Shown here: piece by piece, positions 18,289-25,975 of the stretch
Position numbering within the stretch: the first letter of the stretch is position 1
Layout: each line of letters starts with the position of its first letter
NCBI RefSeq assembly: GCF_037154075.1
Contig: NZ_JBANRJ010000001.1
Coordinates: 3,839,501-3,903,500, forward strand
Direction of reading: 5' to 3'
From: Sphingobium aromaticiconvertens
GTDB taxonomy: Bacteria; Pseudomonadota; Alphaproteobacteria; Sphingomonadales; Sphingomonadaceae
Length of the DNA: 64,000 nt
The notes under the pieces: generated by a model
What the model was told of the DNA's origin: nothing
Databases searched by the model: none
Seen by the model: the letters and a program-made list of their open reading frames with translations, nothing else
Made by a program: the position numbers and the translations under genes

Positions 18289-18779
18289 TGTCAAGATATT
18301 TGCTCAATGCCGTGGCCACGTCAGGGCATAGCTCCCTAGTCAGCGGGTACCCTGCGACTATCTGGATCAAGGTTCGTCATGTGGGCGGCCGCGCAGCAGA
18401 ATGCGCCATAATCGGGCAAGCGGATGACGTTCCGGTCCGCGACGGACCCGAATGTGAAAGCTGGCAGGTGGCGGGTCTGAAGACAAATCGCCTTGAGTAT
18501 CGGATCGGGAGGCAAGGCTGTTGCGCCTGGGTGAGGGCAAATCGCCTTCGCGGAACAGCGAGCCTTGGTACGAATCGTTCTTCGTGGACATCGCCGGAGT
18601 ATAGTGGACGGATGTGCCGATAGAACACCTCCGCAGACCGACGCTCCCTGGCTGACATGGGAGTTCCACGGCGGAGCCTTGCACTTAGTCATATCAGCCG
18701 TTTGCTCGCGAAGGGGCGATTGGTCTTGCGATAGCGGCTGGAGCAGTCTATATCTGACTAGCTAGTCAGGAGATAATCA
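18289..18779. other. Intergenic stretch without a convincing gene
   Basis: About 490 bases between the two toxin-antitoxin pairs. Several short overlapping minus-strand frames are open. One begins at an ATG at 18591 with a plausible N-terminus (MSTKNDSYQGSLFREGDLP) that quickly becomes Arg/Pro-rich, which could be the start of a broken gene. The plus strand just before 18780 should hold the promoter of the second pair. Confidence 0.4.
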
Positions 18780-19076
18780 ATGGGCACGGCAGTTGGCAAG
18801 ACGGAAGGTGAGAAATCCGGTCCCCGCAGTACGTGGAAACTCGAAGATGCCAAGGCCCGCTTCAGCGAAGTCGTCAGGCGTGCCCAGAGCGAGGGACCGC
18901 AGCGGGTCACGGTCCGCGGCCGGGAGGCCGTAGTGGTGATGAGCGTGGACGAACTCGACCGGCTTCTGCCCAGGGATGCGGGCAAGCCTGCGTTCGTTCC
19001 GTTCCTCGAGGGCCTCGGACTCGACGGCCTGAACCTTGAGCGCGAGATCGACCGCGGGCGGGACGTCGCCTTGTGA
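18780..19076 (+). CDS. Phd/YefM-type antitoxin (second pair)
   Basis: A 98-aa antitoxin with the fold TWKLEDAKARFSEVVRRAQ, then PQRVTVRGREAVVVMSVDELDRLL, a textbook Phd/YefM N-terminus. The C-terminal part (FLEGLGLDGLNLEREIDRGR) should wrap the toxin. The stop overlaps the GTG start of the toxin gene. A run-up sequence GGAGATAATCA before the ATG serves as the ribosome site. Confidence 0.92.
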   Translation: MGTAVGKTEGEKSGPRSTWKLEDAKARFSEVVRRAQSEGPQRVTVRGREAVVVMSVDELDRLLPRDAGKPAFVPFLEGLGLDGLNLEREIDRGRDVAL

Positions 19077-19525
19077 AAGGCTGGCTGCTGGACACGCATA
19101 TCGTATCTGCGTTGGCCAGCCCGAACGGTGCGCCGAGCGTCAAGGCATGGGCGACAGCGCAACCCGAGCACCGGATGTTCCTGAGCGTCCTGGCGCTCGC
19201 GGAATTCGATAAAGGCATCCACAATCTCGAGCCGGAACATCCGGATCGTTCGCGCTATATAGCGGCCCGCGACGCCCTCGCTGAACGCTTCAGCGACCGG
19301 CTCCTCTCCGTTCACGACGCCATCGTCTATCGCTGGGGCGCAATTTCGGGTGAGGTGAAGCGGCGGACGGGGCAGTCCCCGCCGGTGATCGATACGCTGC
19401 TCGCGGCAACCGCGATCGAGCACGACCTCTTCCTCGTGACGCGAAACATCAAGGATACTCGCCACAGCGGCGCCGTGATCTTCAACCCGTGGGAAGACGA
19501 GCCTTCGCGCTTCCCTCTCACATGA
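19073..19525 (+). CDS. PIN-domain toxin (FitB/VapC-like)
   Basis: A 150-aa PIN-domain nuclease starting at GTG 19073, which overlaps the antitoxin stop. Catalytic acids: Asp in LLDTHIVSAL, Glu in LAEFDKGI, Asp in VIDTLLAATA and the C-terminal VTRNIKD block. The pattern is that of FitB/VapC-type toxins, which cut RNA. This is the second PIN-type pair within 2 kb and is oriented opposite to the first. Confidence 0.92.
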   Translation: MKGWLLDTHIVSALASPNGAPSVKAWATAQPEHRMFLSVLALAEFDKGIHNLEPEHPDRSRYIAARDALAERFSDRLLSVHDAIVYRWGAISGEVKRRTGQSPPVIDTLLAATAIEHDLFLVTRNIKDTRHSGAVIFNPWEDEPSRFPLT

Positions 19526-19544
19526 CCCGAATGACGATGAGACG

Positions 19545-20459
19545 ATGAAAACCGAACTCGACCATCTTCCGGTAAACAAGCGGCGCGAACTCGATCGGGT
19601 CATCCGGATCCTCTTTGAGGAGTTCGAGGACGCGCTTGGCCAGCCGACTGGGCCGCGCAAGCTTGGCCGCATCCTCAAGATCATCCTCTACGGCTCCTAT
19701 GCGACCGGACGGTGGGTGCATGAGCCGCATACCGAGAGGGGCTATCGATCGGATTTCGACCTGCTCATCATCGTCAACCAGAAGGAGCTGACGGACAGAC
19801 CCGAATATTGGGAGAAAGCGGAAGAACGCCTCGACCGGGAAACCATGATCCTCAACCGCCTACGCACGCCGGTCAATTTCATCGTTCACACGCTGCAGGA
19901 AGTGAACGATGGGCTGGCTCATGGCCGCTATTTCTTTATGGACATCGCGCGCGATGGCATTGCGCTGTATCAAGTCGACAACAGCGAACTGCACGAGCCC
20001 AAGCCCAAGACCCCGCAGCAAGCCTATGACATGGCGAAGGGTTATTTCGACCAGTGGTTCGGCCTCGCTATATCGTCGCGGATGCTTTATCAGTTTGCCT
20101 ACGACAACAAGCAATTTCCCGACGCAGCCTATAATCTTCAGCAGGCGTGCGAACGTCTCTATTACTGCGTTCTTCTCGTCTACACCTTCTACACCCCTTA
20201 TAGCCACAATATCAAATTCCTTCGGACGCGCGCTGAAACGATTTCTGCGCGCCTCGTCGATGCTTGGCCAAGGGAGACCCGCAAGCAGGAAGCGTATTTC
20301 AACAAGCTCAAAGATGCCTATGTGAAGGCTAGGCATTCCGAGCATTTCAAGATGACGGAGGAGGAATTCGCATATCTCTCCGAGCGCGTCGAGGTGCTTG
20401 GCACGATCGTCAACGAACTTTGCCAAGAGAGGCTGTCAGAGCTGAGCGCGCAGCTTTAA
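19545..20459 (+). CDS. Nucleotidyltransferase-HEPN fusion protein
   Basis: A 304-aa protein combining the two halves of MNT/HEPN toxin-antitoxin systems. The N-terminal half has the nucleotidyltransferase signature YGSYATGRW and the acidic pair SDFDLLIIV. The C-terminal half (from about residue 155) is helical and HEPN-like, with an R/H-type end (VKARHSEHF). In two-gene systems the nucleotidyltransferase AMPylates and silences the HEPN RNase; in this fusion both sit on one chain. It starts 19 bases after the PIN toxin, so all three may be transcribed together. Confidence 0.85.
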   Translation: MKTELDHLPVNKRRELDRVIRILFEEFEDALGQPTGPRKLGRILKIILYGSYATGRWVHEPHTERGYRSDFDLLIIVNQKELTDRPEYWEKAEERLDRETMILNRLRTPVNFIVHTLQEVNDGLAHGRYFFMDIARDGIALYQVDNSELHEPKPKTPQQAYDMAKGYFDQWFGLAISSRMLYQFAYDNKQFPDAAYNLQQACERLYYCVLLVYTFYTPYSHNIKFLRTRAETISARLVDAWPRETRKQEAYFNKLKDAYVKARHSEHFKMTEEEFAYLSERVEVLGTIVNELCQERLSELSAQL

Positions 20460-20500
20460 AGCATCAAAAGCGCCTCCTCGACCCGAGGAGACCGATGCTT
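20459..20500 (+). other. Nested inverted repeat between two genes
   Basis: Outer arms AAGCATC (20459-20465) and GATGCTT (20494-20500) enclose a perfect 7-bp inner stem CTCCTCG/CGAGGAG (20474-20480, 20484-20490) with a 3-base loop. The structure begins at the stop of the HEPN fusion gene. It lacks a U-run, so it is not a classical terminator; it may be a structured RNA leader or an operator. Confidence 0.5.
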
Positions 20501-20532
20501 CCAACTTCCAACTCTGCGGGTGGGAGGACTTA

Positions 20533-20916
20533 ATGCCCGAAGAGAAAGTGCCTGACGAAGCAATGCGCAGGGTCGCTTTGGCGCTCGTGGAGCATTGTGT
20601 CCGCAATACCCGGCTGGAAGAAATCCATGCCGGCACCGTGCCGGACAGTGTCATCGGTGACTATAGCGATGTGAAGGTGGTCACGCCCTATGGCGAGATC
20701 CCCTGGAGCCAAGCTTCTCGAATTTCCGATGCCGAGATGAAGGCATTGATGATCGACATCGTCAACAAGGTCTACACGTTCCTCACGCATCTTGAAGATG
20801 TGGTGGTTCTGCGGGATTCTGCGCGCTGGAATCGGCCTGAGCATGACCCTGCCCTGCTCGCCTTCGCCAATCGCCGTGCGGCTTCTCGAGGAGCGGAAGG
20901 CGAAAGGAAGGACTGA
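20533..20916 (+). CDS. Conserved hypothetical protein
   Basis: A 127-aa acidic soluble protein preceded by a good ribosome site (GGGAGGACTTA). It contains the phrases TPYGEIPWSQASRISDAEMKALM and DIVNKVYTFL, with no membrane segment or known catalytic motif that I recognise. It sits 73 bases after the nucleotidyltransferase-HEPN gene, with a hairpin between, which suggests a functional link to that mobile-element module. Confidence 0.65.
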   Translation: MPEEKVPDEAMRRVALALVEHCVRNTRLEEIHAGTVPDSVIGDYSDVKVVTPYGEIPWSQASRISDAEMKALMIDIVNKVYTFLTHLEDVVVLRDSARWNRPEHDPALLAFANRRAASRGAEGERKD

Positions 20917-20945
20917 GAGATCAGCCTTGCGCCCGCCATGAAAGC

Positions 20946-21278
20946 TCAGCACGTGCAAATCTGACGGCGCCATTTTGCAGGCGTTATGCCGGATGCCTTG
21001 GCAAACGCTTTGGTGAAGTGGGCCTGGTCGGAGAATCCGCACTCGAGAGCGACTTGCACCAGGGGTAGCGCGGTATCGGCCAAGAGGCGTTTTGCGCGCA
21101 CGATGCGCTGCTGAACGAACCAGGCATAGGGTGCGATTCCAACCGTGTTCGTGAAAGCTCGCACAAAATAGCAGAGCGACAATCGGCACAGAGACGCGAT
21201 TTCGGAGATCGAGATTGCGTTGCTGAGATTACGCCGCATCGTGCGCATGGCCAGACTGACCTGCCAGGGGGCGAGCAT
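20946..21278 (-). CDS. Short AraC-family transcriptional regulator
   Basis: About 110 aa, almost only the DNA-binding part. Two helix-turn-helix units are visible: ISISEIASLCRLSLCYFVRAF and the C-terminal LVQVALECGFSDQAHFTKAF followed by the usual SGITPAKWRR. I take the Met at 21278 (MLAPWQVSL) as the start because related short AraC proteins begin near LAPWQ; the frame is open to 21422. It could be an N-terminally truncated regulator. It converges on the preceding gene. Confidence 0.75.
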   Translation of the reverse strand: MLAPWQVSLAMRTMRRNLSNAISISEIASLCRLSLCYFVRAFTNTVGIAPYAWFVQQRIVRAKRLLADTALPLVQVALECGFSDQAHFTKAFAKASGITPAKWRRQICTC

Positions 21279-21799
21279 CGGCCGACTGCTCGTCTCTCCT
21301 CTGGGCCCCCCGAAACCCTTTTGCCGTCCGATCGGCACAGATTGTGTTTTAGTCTGCGTCGACCGCGCGCACGGCTTCGCGCTCGCGCCCACACTTCCAA
21401 AAGCCGCCATGGCGACCCCCAACGGGTTGCGAGGCAGATTGCTTGCGCCGGGGAACCTCAGCGCCCTGCCTCATCGACCACCACCAGGAGACGCTAGGGC
21501 GCAAGCCGAGGCGCGTTCGAAGGAGGAAGCCCTACTATTCCCAATGAGGGGACACATTGGCGATCCAAAAGGCGCCCCACTTTTTTGTCCGAGTTCAGCG
21601 CCGGGCCTCCCGTAGCCATCCGGTGAAGACCGCAGGCCGCGACCAAGTGGCGGCTTCAACGGACGCCCAGAGGAGCAATGATGTCGTGGAGACCGGAAAA
21701 TCTGCTTTCTGGCGCGGAAGGCAGGTTAACGGCCAGCGATCCGTCTTATGACGATATGGCCCAAATCATTACAATTGCGGCCTGGGGAGTCACCATCCC
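21279..21799. other. Intergenic stretch without a recognised gene
   Basis: About 520 bases between the AraC gene and the broken GFA gene. Only short frames are open on either strand and none resembles a known family. This may be debris of the same rearrangements that broke the genes to its right. Confidence 0.4.
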
Positions 21800-22114
21800 T
21801 CACCAACTCGCGCCGTCGATGAACCGGCGGGGCAGCCCATTCCACAACGCCGGGTCAAATAGATGCCCATCCGGTCGTACGTCGGATTGCGCGGGCTTCT
21901 GTGGGTGGTGACGCCGCACGTAGCGCAATGCCACAACGTCAGGGTGCATATAGCCCACGCCCATGCCCGTGACCATCACTTGGCTGGGTGTGCGGTACGT
22001 CCAAAGTGCTCCGGTTCGCCGGCAGATCGAGCAATTGCACTCACCGGCATCGACAGGATCATCCTCAATCGCAACGCGGATTGTCCCGCAGTGGCAGCTT
22101 CCCTCATGCTTCAT
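21800..22114 (-). pseudogene. Frame-disrupted GFA-family gene
   Basis: The Met at 22114 opens MKHEGSCHCGTIRVAIEDD, then CNCSICRRTGALW, the Zn-binding pattern of GFA (glutathione-dependent formaldehyde-activating-like) proteins. Near 21920 the expected continuation HCATCGVTTH is in the +1-shifted frame, and the C-terminal HLFDPALWNGL with FIDGASW is back in the first frame. Two compensating shifts replace about 25 central residues, including the C-x-x-C ligands, so the product is probably inactive. Sequencing error is possible. Confidence 0.7.
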
Positions 22115-22287
22115 GCCAGCATCTCCTGCACTCGACCGGACAAACCTTGGTTTGTTGGAGCTGTAGCAAATACGATGACAAGGATGCCCCACACCATGGT
22201 TAACCGGCACGGTAGTGTCGTCGCCGTGCAACCGTTCGGCGGCAAGGACGTGGCCTCGATCAACCGGTAGAGCGGCATCAGCGCCGG

Positions 22288-22869
22288 TCAGACCGGCCGC
22301 TTGCGACGACGTAAGACCTTCCTGAGATATATCTCCGCTCGAGTGAGCTCCTTTTGAACCGTGCGCTTGTGCAAGCCGAACTCGGCGGCAATCTCGCTTT
22401 GCGATTTCTCGTCGCGCCACTTGGCTAGGAATATTGCCTGCCGCCGAGGCGGGAGGGTATGAAGCGCCTGCAAAGCTCGCGTCATTTCGTCCGTGGCCAA
22501 GGTGGCGGCTTCCTGACTCGGCGCATTGTCCGGAATATCGAGAAGCCCAGCATCCTCCATGTTGATCGCGCGCCAGTCGCTCCGCCTCCTGTTCTTTGCG
22601 AGATTGATGGCCATCCGGTAGAGGTAGAAGCGTGGGTTATGGAGATCGCCGATAGACGGGTCCGCCCTCAGCTTGACATAGACGTCGTGGAGCGCCTCAG
22701 CTGCAGCCTCGGAGGAACGCAGATGCGTCGAGAGGCGCATCTGCAGCGCCCCATATTCAATCTCCAGAAGGGCAAGAAGTTGCTCAACCGGGCTCTGGTT
22801 GGTCGCTTGGAACGAAGCGTCGAATTCGCTTGCCTGCGCAGGCTGGAATGGTTCTGAGTCGTCAATCAT
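22288..22869 (-). CDS. ECF-type RNA polymerase sigma factor (FecI-like)
   Basis: A 193-aa sigma-70 family protein with region 2 (LHDVYVKLRADPS, NPRFYLYRMAINLAKNRRRSD) and region 4 (LHTLPPRRQAIFLAKW with SQSEIAAEFGLHKRTVQKEL). The pattern fits FecI-like factors, which usually sit beside a FecR anti-sigma factor and a TonB receptor. Neither is visible: downstream is the broken GFA gene and upstream is the fragment mosaic. It therefore looks orphaned, perhaps cut off from its partners by rearrangement. Confidence 0.88.
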   Translation of the reverse strand: MIDDSEPFQPAQASEFDASFQATNQSPVEQLLALLEIEYGALQMRLSTHLRSSEAAAEALHDVYVKLRADPSIGDLHNPRFYLYRMAINLAKNRRRSDWRAINMEDAGLLDIPDNAPSQEAATLATDEMTRALQALHTLPPRRQAIFLAKWRDEKSQSEIAAEFGLHKRTVQKELTRAEIYLRKVLRRRKRPV

Positions 22870-22987
22870 TGCCTTCCAGACTTTAGCACGGATCGGTTCG
22901 CCAATTCCGACGTGAACTCGTTGTTTGCTCTCACCGCAGCTGACAGATTATGGCGCGGATAGAGGCTGTGGCGCAGATGTTGTGAGG

Positions 22988-23007
22988 AGCTAGGCCCTTT
23001 CAGCAGG
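22988..23007. repeat. 20-bp repeat shared with 33590-33609
   Basis: A 20-base string starting AGCTAGGCCC is identical at both places. In this copy it is joined within two bases to the dnaJ-like sequence; in the other it stands 1.1 kb away from it. This marks the left end of the duplicated block and an internal deletion in this copy. Confidence 0.75.
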
Positions 23008-23137
23008 GCTCCTCGGCCGACTTGTCGCCAGGGTTGAGGTCCGGATGGAGCTTCTTCGCGAGCTTGCGATACGCTTTCTGGATATCGTCCCCGCTCGCGG
23101 ACGCGGCGACGCCGAGAACTTCATATGGATTGCTCAC
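23000..23137 (-). pseudogene. Truncated J-domain gene fragment (dnaJ/cbpA 5' end)
   Basis: A GTG-started ORF of 45 aa whose first 42 codons match the start of the complete dnaJ/cbpA gene at 34860. It retains helix II and the HPD motif ([14 protein letters not shown]) and then ends EEPC-stop at the deletion joint. Without the rest of the J domain and the client-binding domains it should not work as a co-chaperone, though a short peptide could still be made. Confidence 0.8.
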
Positions 23138-23433
23138 CTGCTACGCCTCCTGGTCGCGCTGAGGATCGGCGCGAACCCTTCCGCAGCATTCGCCGTCAGC
23201 CTCGGTATATCCATCTCCTGGCCGCATCCCCTCGTCACGCGGACTTCAGCCGCCTCAGGCCAAAGGCAAGTGAGATAAGGAAAACACCGCGGAAGAGAAA
23301 GCTGAAGCCGATGATCGCCGCCACGAAGGCAAGCCCTGCCAGCGGGCCGCTGATCACCAGATAAGTACCCAGCCCGATATCGATGACGCCGAGCAACAGC
23401 CTCCATCCCTCGTCATGCGTACCTTTCAGCCCA
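23010..23433. repeat. Direct repeat, copy A (dnaJ 5' end to hdeD 3' end)
   Basis: About 424 bases match 34733-35156 in the same orientation, with roughly half a dozen mismatches that I could see. The block covers the dnaJ start, the intergenic gap and the last 62 codons of hdeD. Offset between copies is constant (11723), so there are no indels inside. Confidence 0.9.
23235..23433 (-). pseudogene. hdeD 3' fragment
   Basis: The last ~62 codons of an HdeD-family membrane protein (from KGTHDEGWRLLLG to AFGLRRLKSA), nearly identical to the C-terminus of the intact hdeD at 34958. The fragment is fused in frame at its upstream side to a piece of an OYE-family gene, producing a chimeric frame open from about 23639. 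Two membrane segments remain. Function is unlikely. Confidence 0.8.
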
Positions 23434-23505
23434 ACCTTGGGAAGCACGCGTGCGATAAGCATGTTGAGACCAAGCTCCGTCACCGACATGGCCATCACCG
23501 AACAG
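23434..23505 (-). pseudogene. Fragment of an OYE-family (NADH:flavin oxidoreductase) gene
   Basis: About 72 bases read MAMSVTELGLNMLIARVLPKV on the minus strand, matching the intact gene's segment at 28785-28855 (MAMSVTELGLNKLIARRVIPKV) with a 3-base gap and several mismatches. The divergence suggests origin from a paralogue and not a fresh copy of the neighbour. Confidence 0.7.
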
Positions 23506-23703
23506 TTCGTCCGTTTTAGTGCGCGCGCTGGCTTATATATCCCTTCAATCTCTGCCGCCATCGTCTCGCTTGCTCCCGCGCGAGGGAAATGACCATGTTT
23601 CGATTTCTTCCGCAAACATTTCCCCGGGCGCTCTGCCAAGAGAGACGATCAATCTTTCAAAGCGGATTATACCATCGCCGGCCATGATGTGGTGGATCGG
23701 GCG

Positions 23704-23754
23704 GGCATCTCTTATAACTCGGCATTCCGCCTCGCTCAGATCGCCATGGGCCAA
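23704..23754 (-). mobile_element. Remnant of an IS5-like transposase start
   Basis: Seventeen codons from a TTG at 23754 read as AHGDLSEAECRVIRDA after the start, close to the conserved beginning of IS5-family transposases in sphingomonads (typically A-x-GDLS-x-AEWRVIRDLLP). The similarity stops there. No terminal repeats were found. It is short, so the call is tentative. Confidence 0.4.
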
Positions 23755-23762
23755 ACCACGGG

Positions 23763-24467
23763 TTACCCCGCCACCCTGATAGAATGCAGCACAAACCCCG
23801 CCGAATAGTCCCGCCAGGCCTTCAGCCCCTGGTCTCCGCCCAGTTTGGCGCCGGATACGAACGAGATCATGGGGCTATGGGCGAACCACGTCGTCACCAT
23901 GCTGAATATGGTCCAGAAAAGGGCATCTGCATCGACGTCATCGCGAAAGATGCCAGCGTCCCGCCCGCGCGACACGATCTTTTCAAGGCCCTCGATCGCA
24001 TTCTTTAAAACGTTCGCAAGCGAACTGCGTTTTCCCACATGGGCAAAACCATGCTGGGCCTCGTCCATCGTCATTTTGATGATCTGCGGTCGCCTAATAT
24101 AGTCTGTGAAAATCCTGTCGATATACGCTTTGAGCGCGCATTCCGGGTCCAAGGCGTCCAGATCCCAATTTTCATTGAAAACCGTCGTTCCCACTGCGGC
24201 CTCTTCAAGGATCAGCGTGTACAGGTCCGCCTTGCTGCCGAAATAATAGTAGAGAAGTTGCTTTGATACCTTCGCTTTGCGCGCAATGCCGTCAACTGTA
24301 GCGCAGTCAAAGCCATGCGTGGCGAACTCCTCCTTGGCTGCGCGCTGAATATCGCCGATCGTATCTGCGGTTGATGGCCGACGTCCCAACGCCAGATCCT
24401 TTACCTCGTCGCCGCGGCCAACATCATCCGACTGAAAATTGCCCAACGCCTGTCTCCCACGGATCAC
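23763..24467 (-). CDS. TetR/AcrR-family transcriptional regulator
   Basis: A 234-aa regulator. The helix-turn-helix is clear: AAKEEFATHGFDCATVDGIARKAKVSKQLLYYYF, which I give only as its key parts (TVDGIARKAKVSKQLLYYYF). The C-terminal ligand domain contains DEAQHGFAHV. The only start for this frame is the GTG at 24467. It is divergent from the P450 gene at 24664 and likely controls it and itself. A second TetR of similar type lies at the other end of the island. Confidence 0.92.
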   Translation of the reverse strand: MIRGRQALGNFQSDDVGRGDEVKDLALGRRPSTADTIGDIQRAAKEEFATHGFDCATVDGIARKAKVSKQLLYYYFGSKADLYTLILEEAAVGTTVFNENWDLDALDPECALKAYIDRIFTDYIRRPQIIKMTMDEAQHGFAHVGKRSSLANVLKNAIEGLEKIVSRGRDAGIFRDDVDADALFWTIFSMVTTWFAHSPMISFVSGAKLGGDQGLKAWRDYSAGFVLHSIRVAG

Positions 24468-24622
24468 GGCTCCCGCCCTGACCGAGCGGTGAATTATTGC
24501 CTTTGGCCATAATCCGCTCCGCTTCTAAGCACAACGGGCGCTCTTGGCGAGCGGCCTGGATTTCAACTGCTCGGCCATCGGCAAAATATGCCCGGGCCGC
24601 TCTGGGGGTGAAATTCCAAGCC

Positions 24623-24638
24623 TGTTCACAAGAGAACA
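24623..24638. promoter_or_regulatory. Candidate TetR operator upstream of the P450 gene
   Basis: A perfect dyad TGTTC-ACAAGA-GAACA at 24623-24638 followed at once by another TGTTC half site (24641). It lies 26 bases before the P450 ATG in the divergent tetR-P450 region, where a TetR repressor would be expected to bind. Inference from symmetry and position. Confidence 0.45.
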
Positions 24639-24663
24639 AATGTTCGCGTGATGAGGATCTCTG

Positions 24664-25911
24664 ATGTCCGAAATGACACTCTCCACCAAACCCAGGATTC
24701 CGCCGCTCGACGAAGCACGGTTTCTTGACGTCGACCTTTTCGGGCAGGAGCTGAAGGCCAACCCCGCTCCCTACTTCACCCAATGGGCAAAAAGTCCGCC
24801 CTTCTACGCGATGGTCCAGGGCCACGCCCATGTCGTCATCTCGCGGCACGCGCAAGTCCAATGGGCGCTGCGGACGCACGACATCATCAGCGCCGTGCCG
24901 CACAAGGGCTGGGGCACCGATCTGTTCGATTATTTCAACGGTTTGCCGCTGGTCGTCGATTATGATCCGCCAGAACATTCACGGGTGCGCAGGCTCATGC
25001 AGCCAGGGTTCACGCCGAGCCGGGTCGCCAAGATCCAGCCACTGATCGAGGGCATGGTCGACGAACTCGCCTTGGCCGTTGCCGAGAAAAAAACGTTCGA
25101 CATGGTGACCGAGTTTGCCGGACCACTGATGTATCGCGTCTTGCTGGGCGGCGTGTTCGAATTCGATCCGGAAATCTGGCCGATCTTTATCAACCTGTCC
25201 AACGCCCTTGAACTGGTGGCAACGGTCCCGCCCGGTGCGCCCAAGCCGGCCGCATATATGGAGGCGTTCAACGCCGTCCATGACTTCTGTGGTCGACTGA
25301 TCGAGGAGCGCCGGGTCGTGCCAAAGGACGACCTGGTTGGGACCGTCATCGCGGCGCACGATGAAAAAGGGTCGATCTCGATCGAAGAACTGTTTTCAAC
25401 CTTGGTGCAGCTTTTCACCGCCGGTCTGGGCACGGTCACCGCCACCTCCAGCAACGCAGTGTTGCGCCTGCTGCGGCATCCCGATCAGCTGGCCCTGTTA
25501 CGGGCCGACCCTTCGCTGCTGAACAAGGCGCTCGAAGAGTGCATGCGGATCGATTGCCTTGGCAATTTCCGCCATCGCTTCGTCGTCAAGGAACATGTGA
25601 TCGACGGCACGCCAATCTACCCGGGGATGGTCGCGCACATGTCGCTCGGCGCGGCGAACTACGATCCGGACAAATATCCCGATCCTGCCCGGTTCGACAT
25701 CACCCGCGACCCGCGCGACATCCTGACTTTCGGTTTTGGACCGCATCTGTGTCCCGGCAATATTCTGGCGCGGATGGTGACGCGTGCGATCGTCGGGCGT
25801 CTCGTCTTCGGGTTCCCCCATCTGCGCCTCGCCCATCCGGACGACGTCATCATTTATGGCGGGATGCCGACGGAACGCTTCCCGACGCACGTAAACCTGC
25901 GCGTCGATTGA
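24664..25911 (+). CDS. Cytochrome P450 monooxygenase
   Basis: A 415-aa soluble bacterial P450. The heme-binding loop FGFGPHLCPGN places the thiolate Cys at residue 363, and the K-helix ExxR is ECMR. The I-helix reads FTAGLGTVTATSS, where the usual acidic residue before Thr (AGxD/ET) is replaced by Gly. That change may alter proton delivery or the reaction. It heads a plus-strand operon with an SDR, a DUF1330 protein and an OYE-family reductase, which suggests oxidation of an alicyclic or isoprenoid-like substrate followed by dehydrogenation and ring reduction. Substrate unknown. Confidence 0.93.
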   Translation: MSEMTLSTKPRIPPLDEARFLDVDLFGQELKANPAPYFTQWAKSPPFYAMVQGHAHVVISRHAQVQWALRTHDIISAVPHKGWGTDLFDYFNGLPLVVDYDPPEHSRVRRLMQPGFTPSRVAKIQPLIEGMVDELALAVAEKKTFDMVTEFAGPLMYRVLLGGVFEFDPEIWPIFINLSNALELVATVPPGAPKPAAYMEAFNAVHDFCGRLIEERRVVPKDDLVGTVIAAHDEKGSISIEELFSTLVQLFTAGLGTVTATSSNAVLRLLRHPDQLALLRADPSLLNKALEECMRIDCLGNFRHRFVVKEHVIDGTPIYPGMVAHMSLGAANYDPDKYPDPARFDITRDPRDILTFGFGPHLCPGNILARMVTRAIVGRLVFGFPHLRLAHPDDVIIYGGMPTERFPTHVNLRVD

Positions 25912-25975
25912 ATAGCGATCCGCAGCGGGTCGGGACGATCACCAAGAATAGTTCAATATTTGGGAGAGAAGCAGG

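Noticed and set aside
18367..18692. Possible small gene starting MSTKNDSYQG
   Set aside because: The start looks natural but the sequence turns Arg/Pro-rich; without homologues it is no more than a possible relic.
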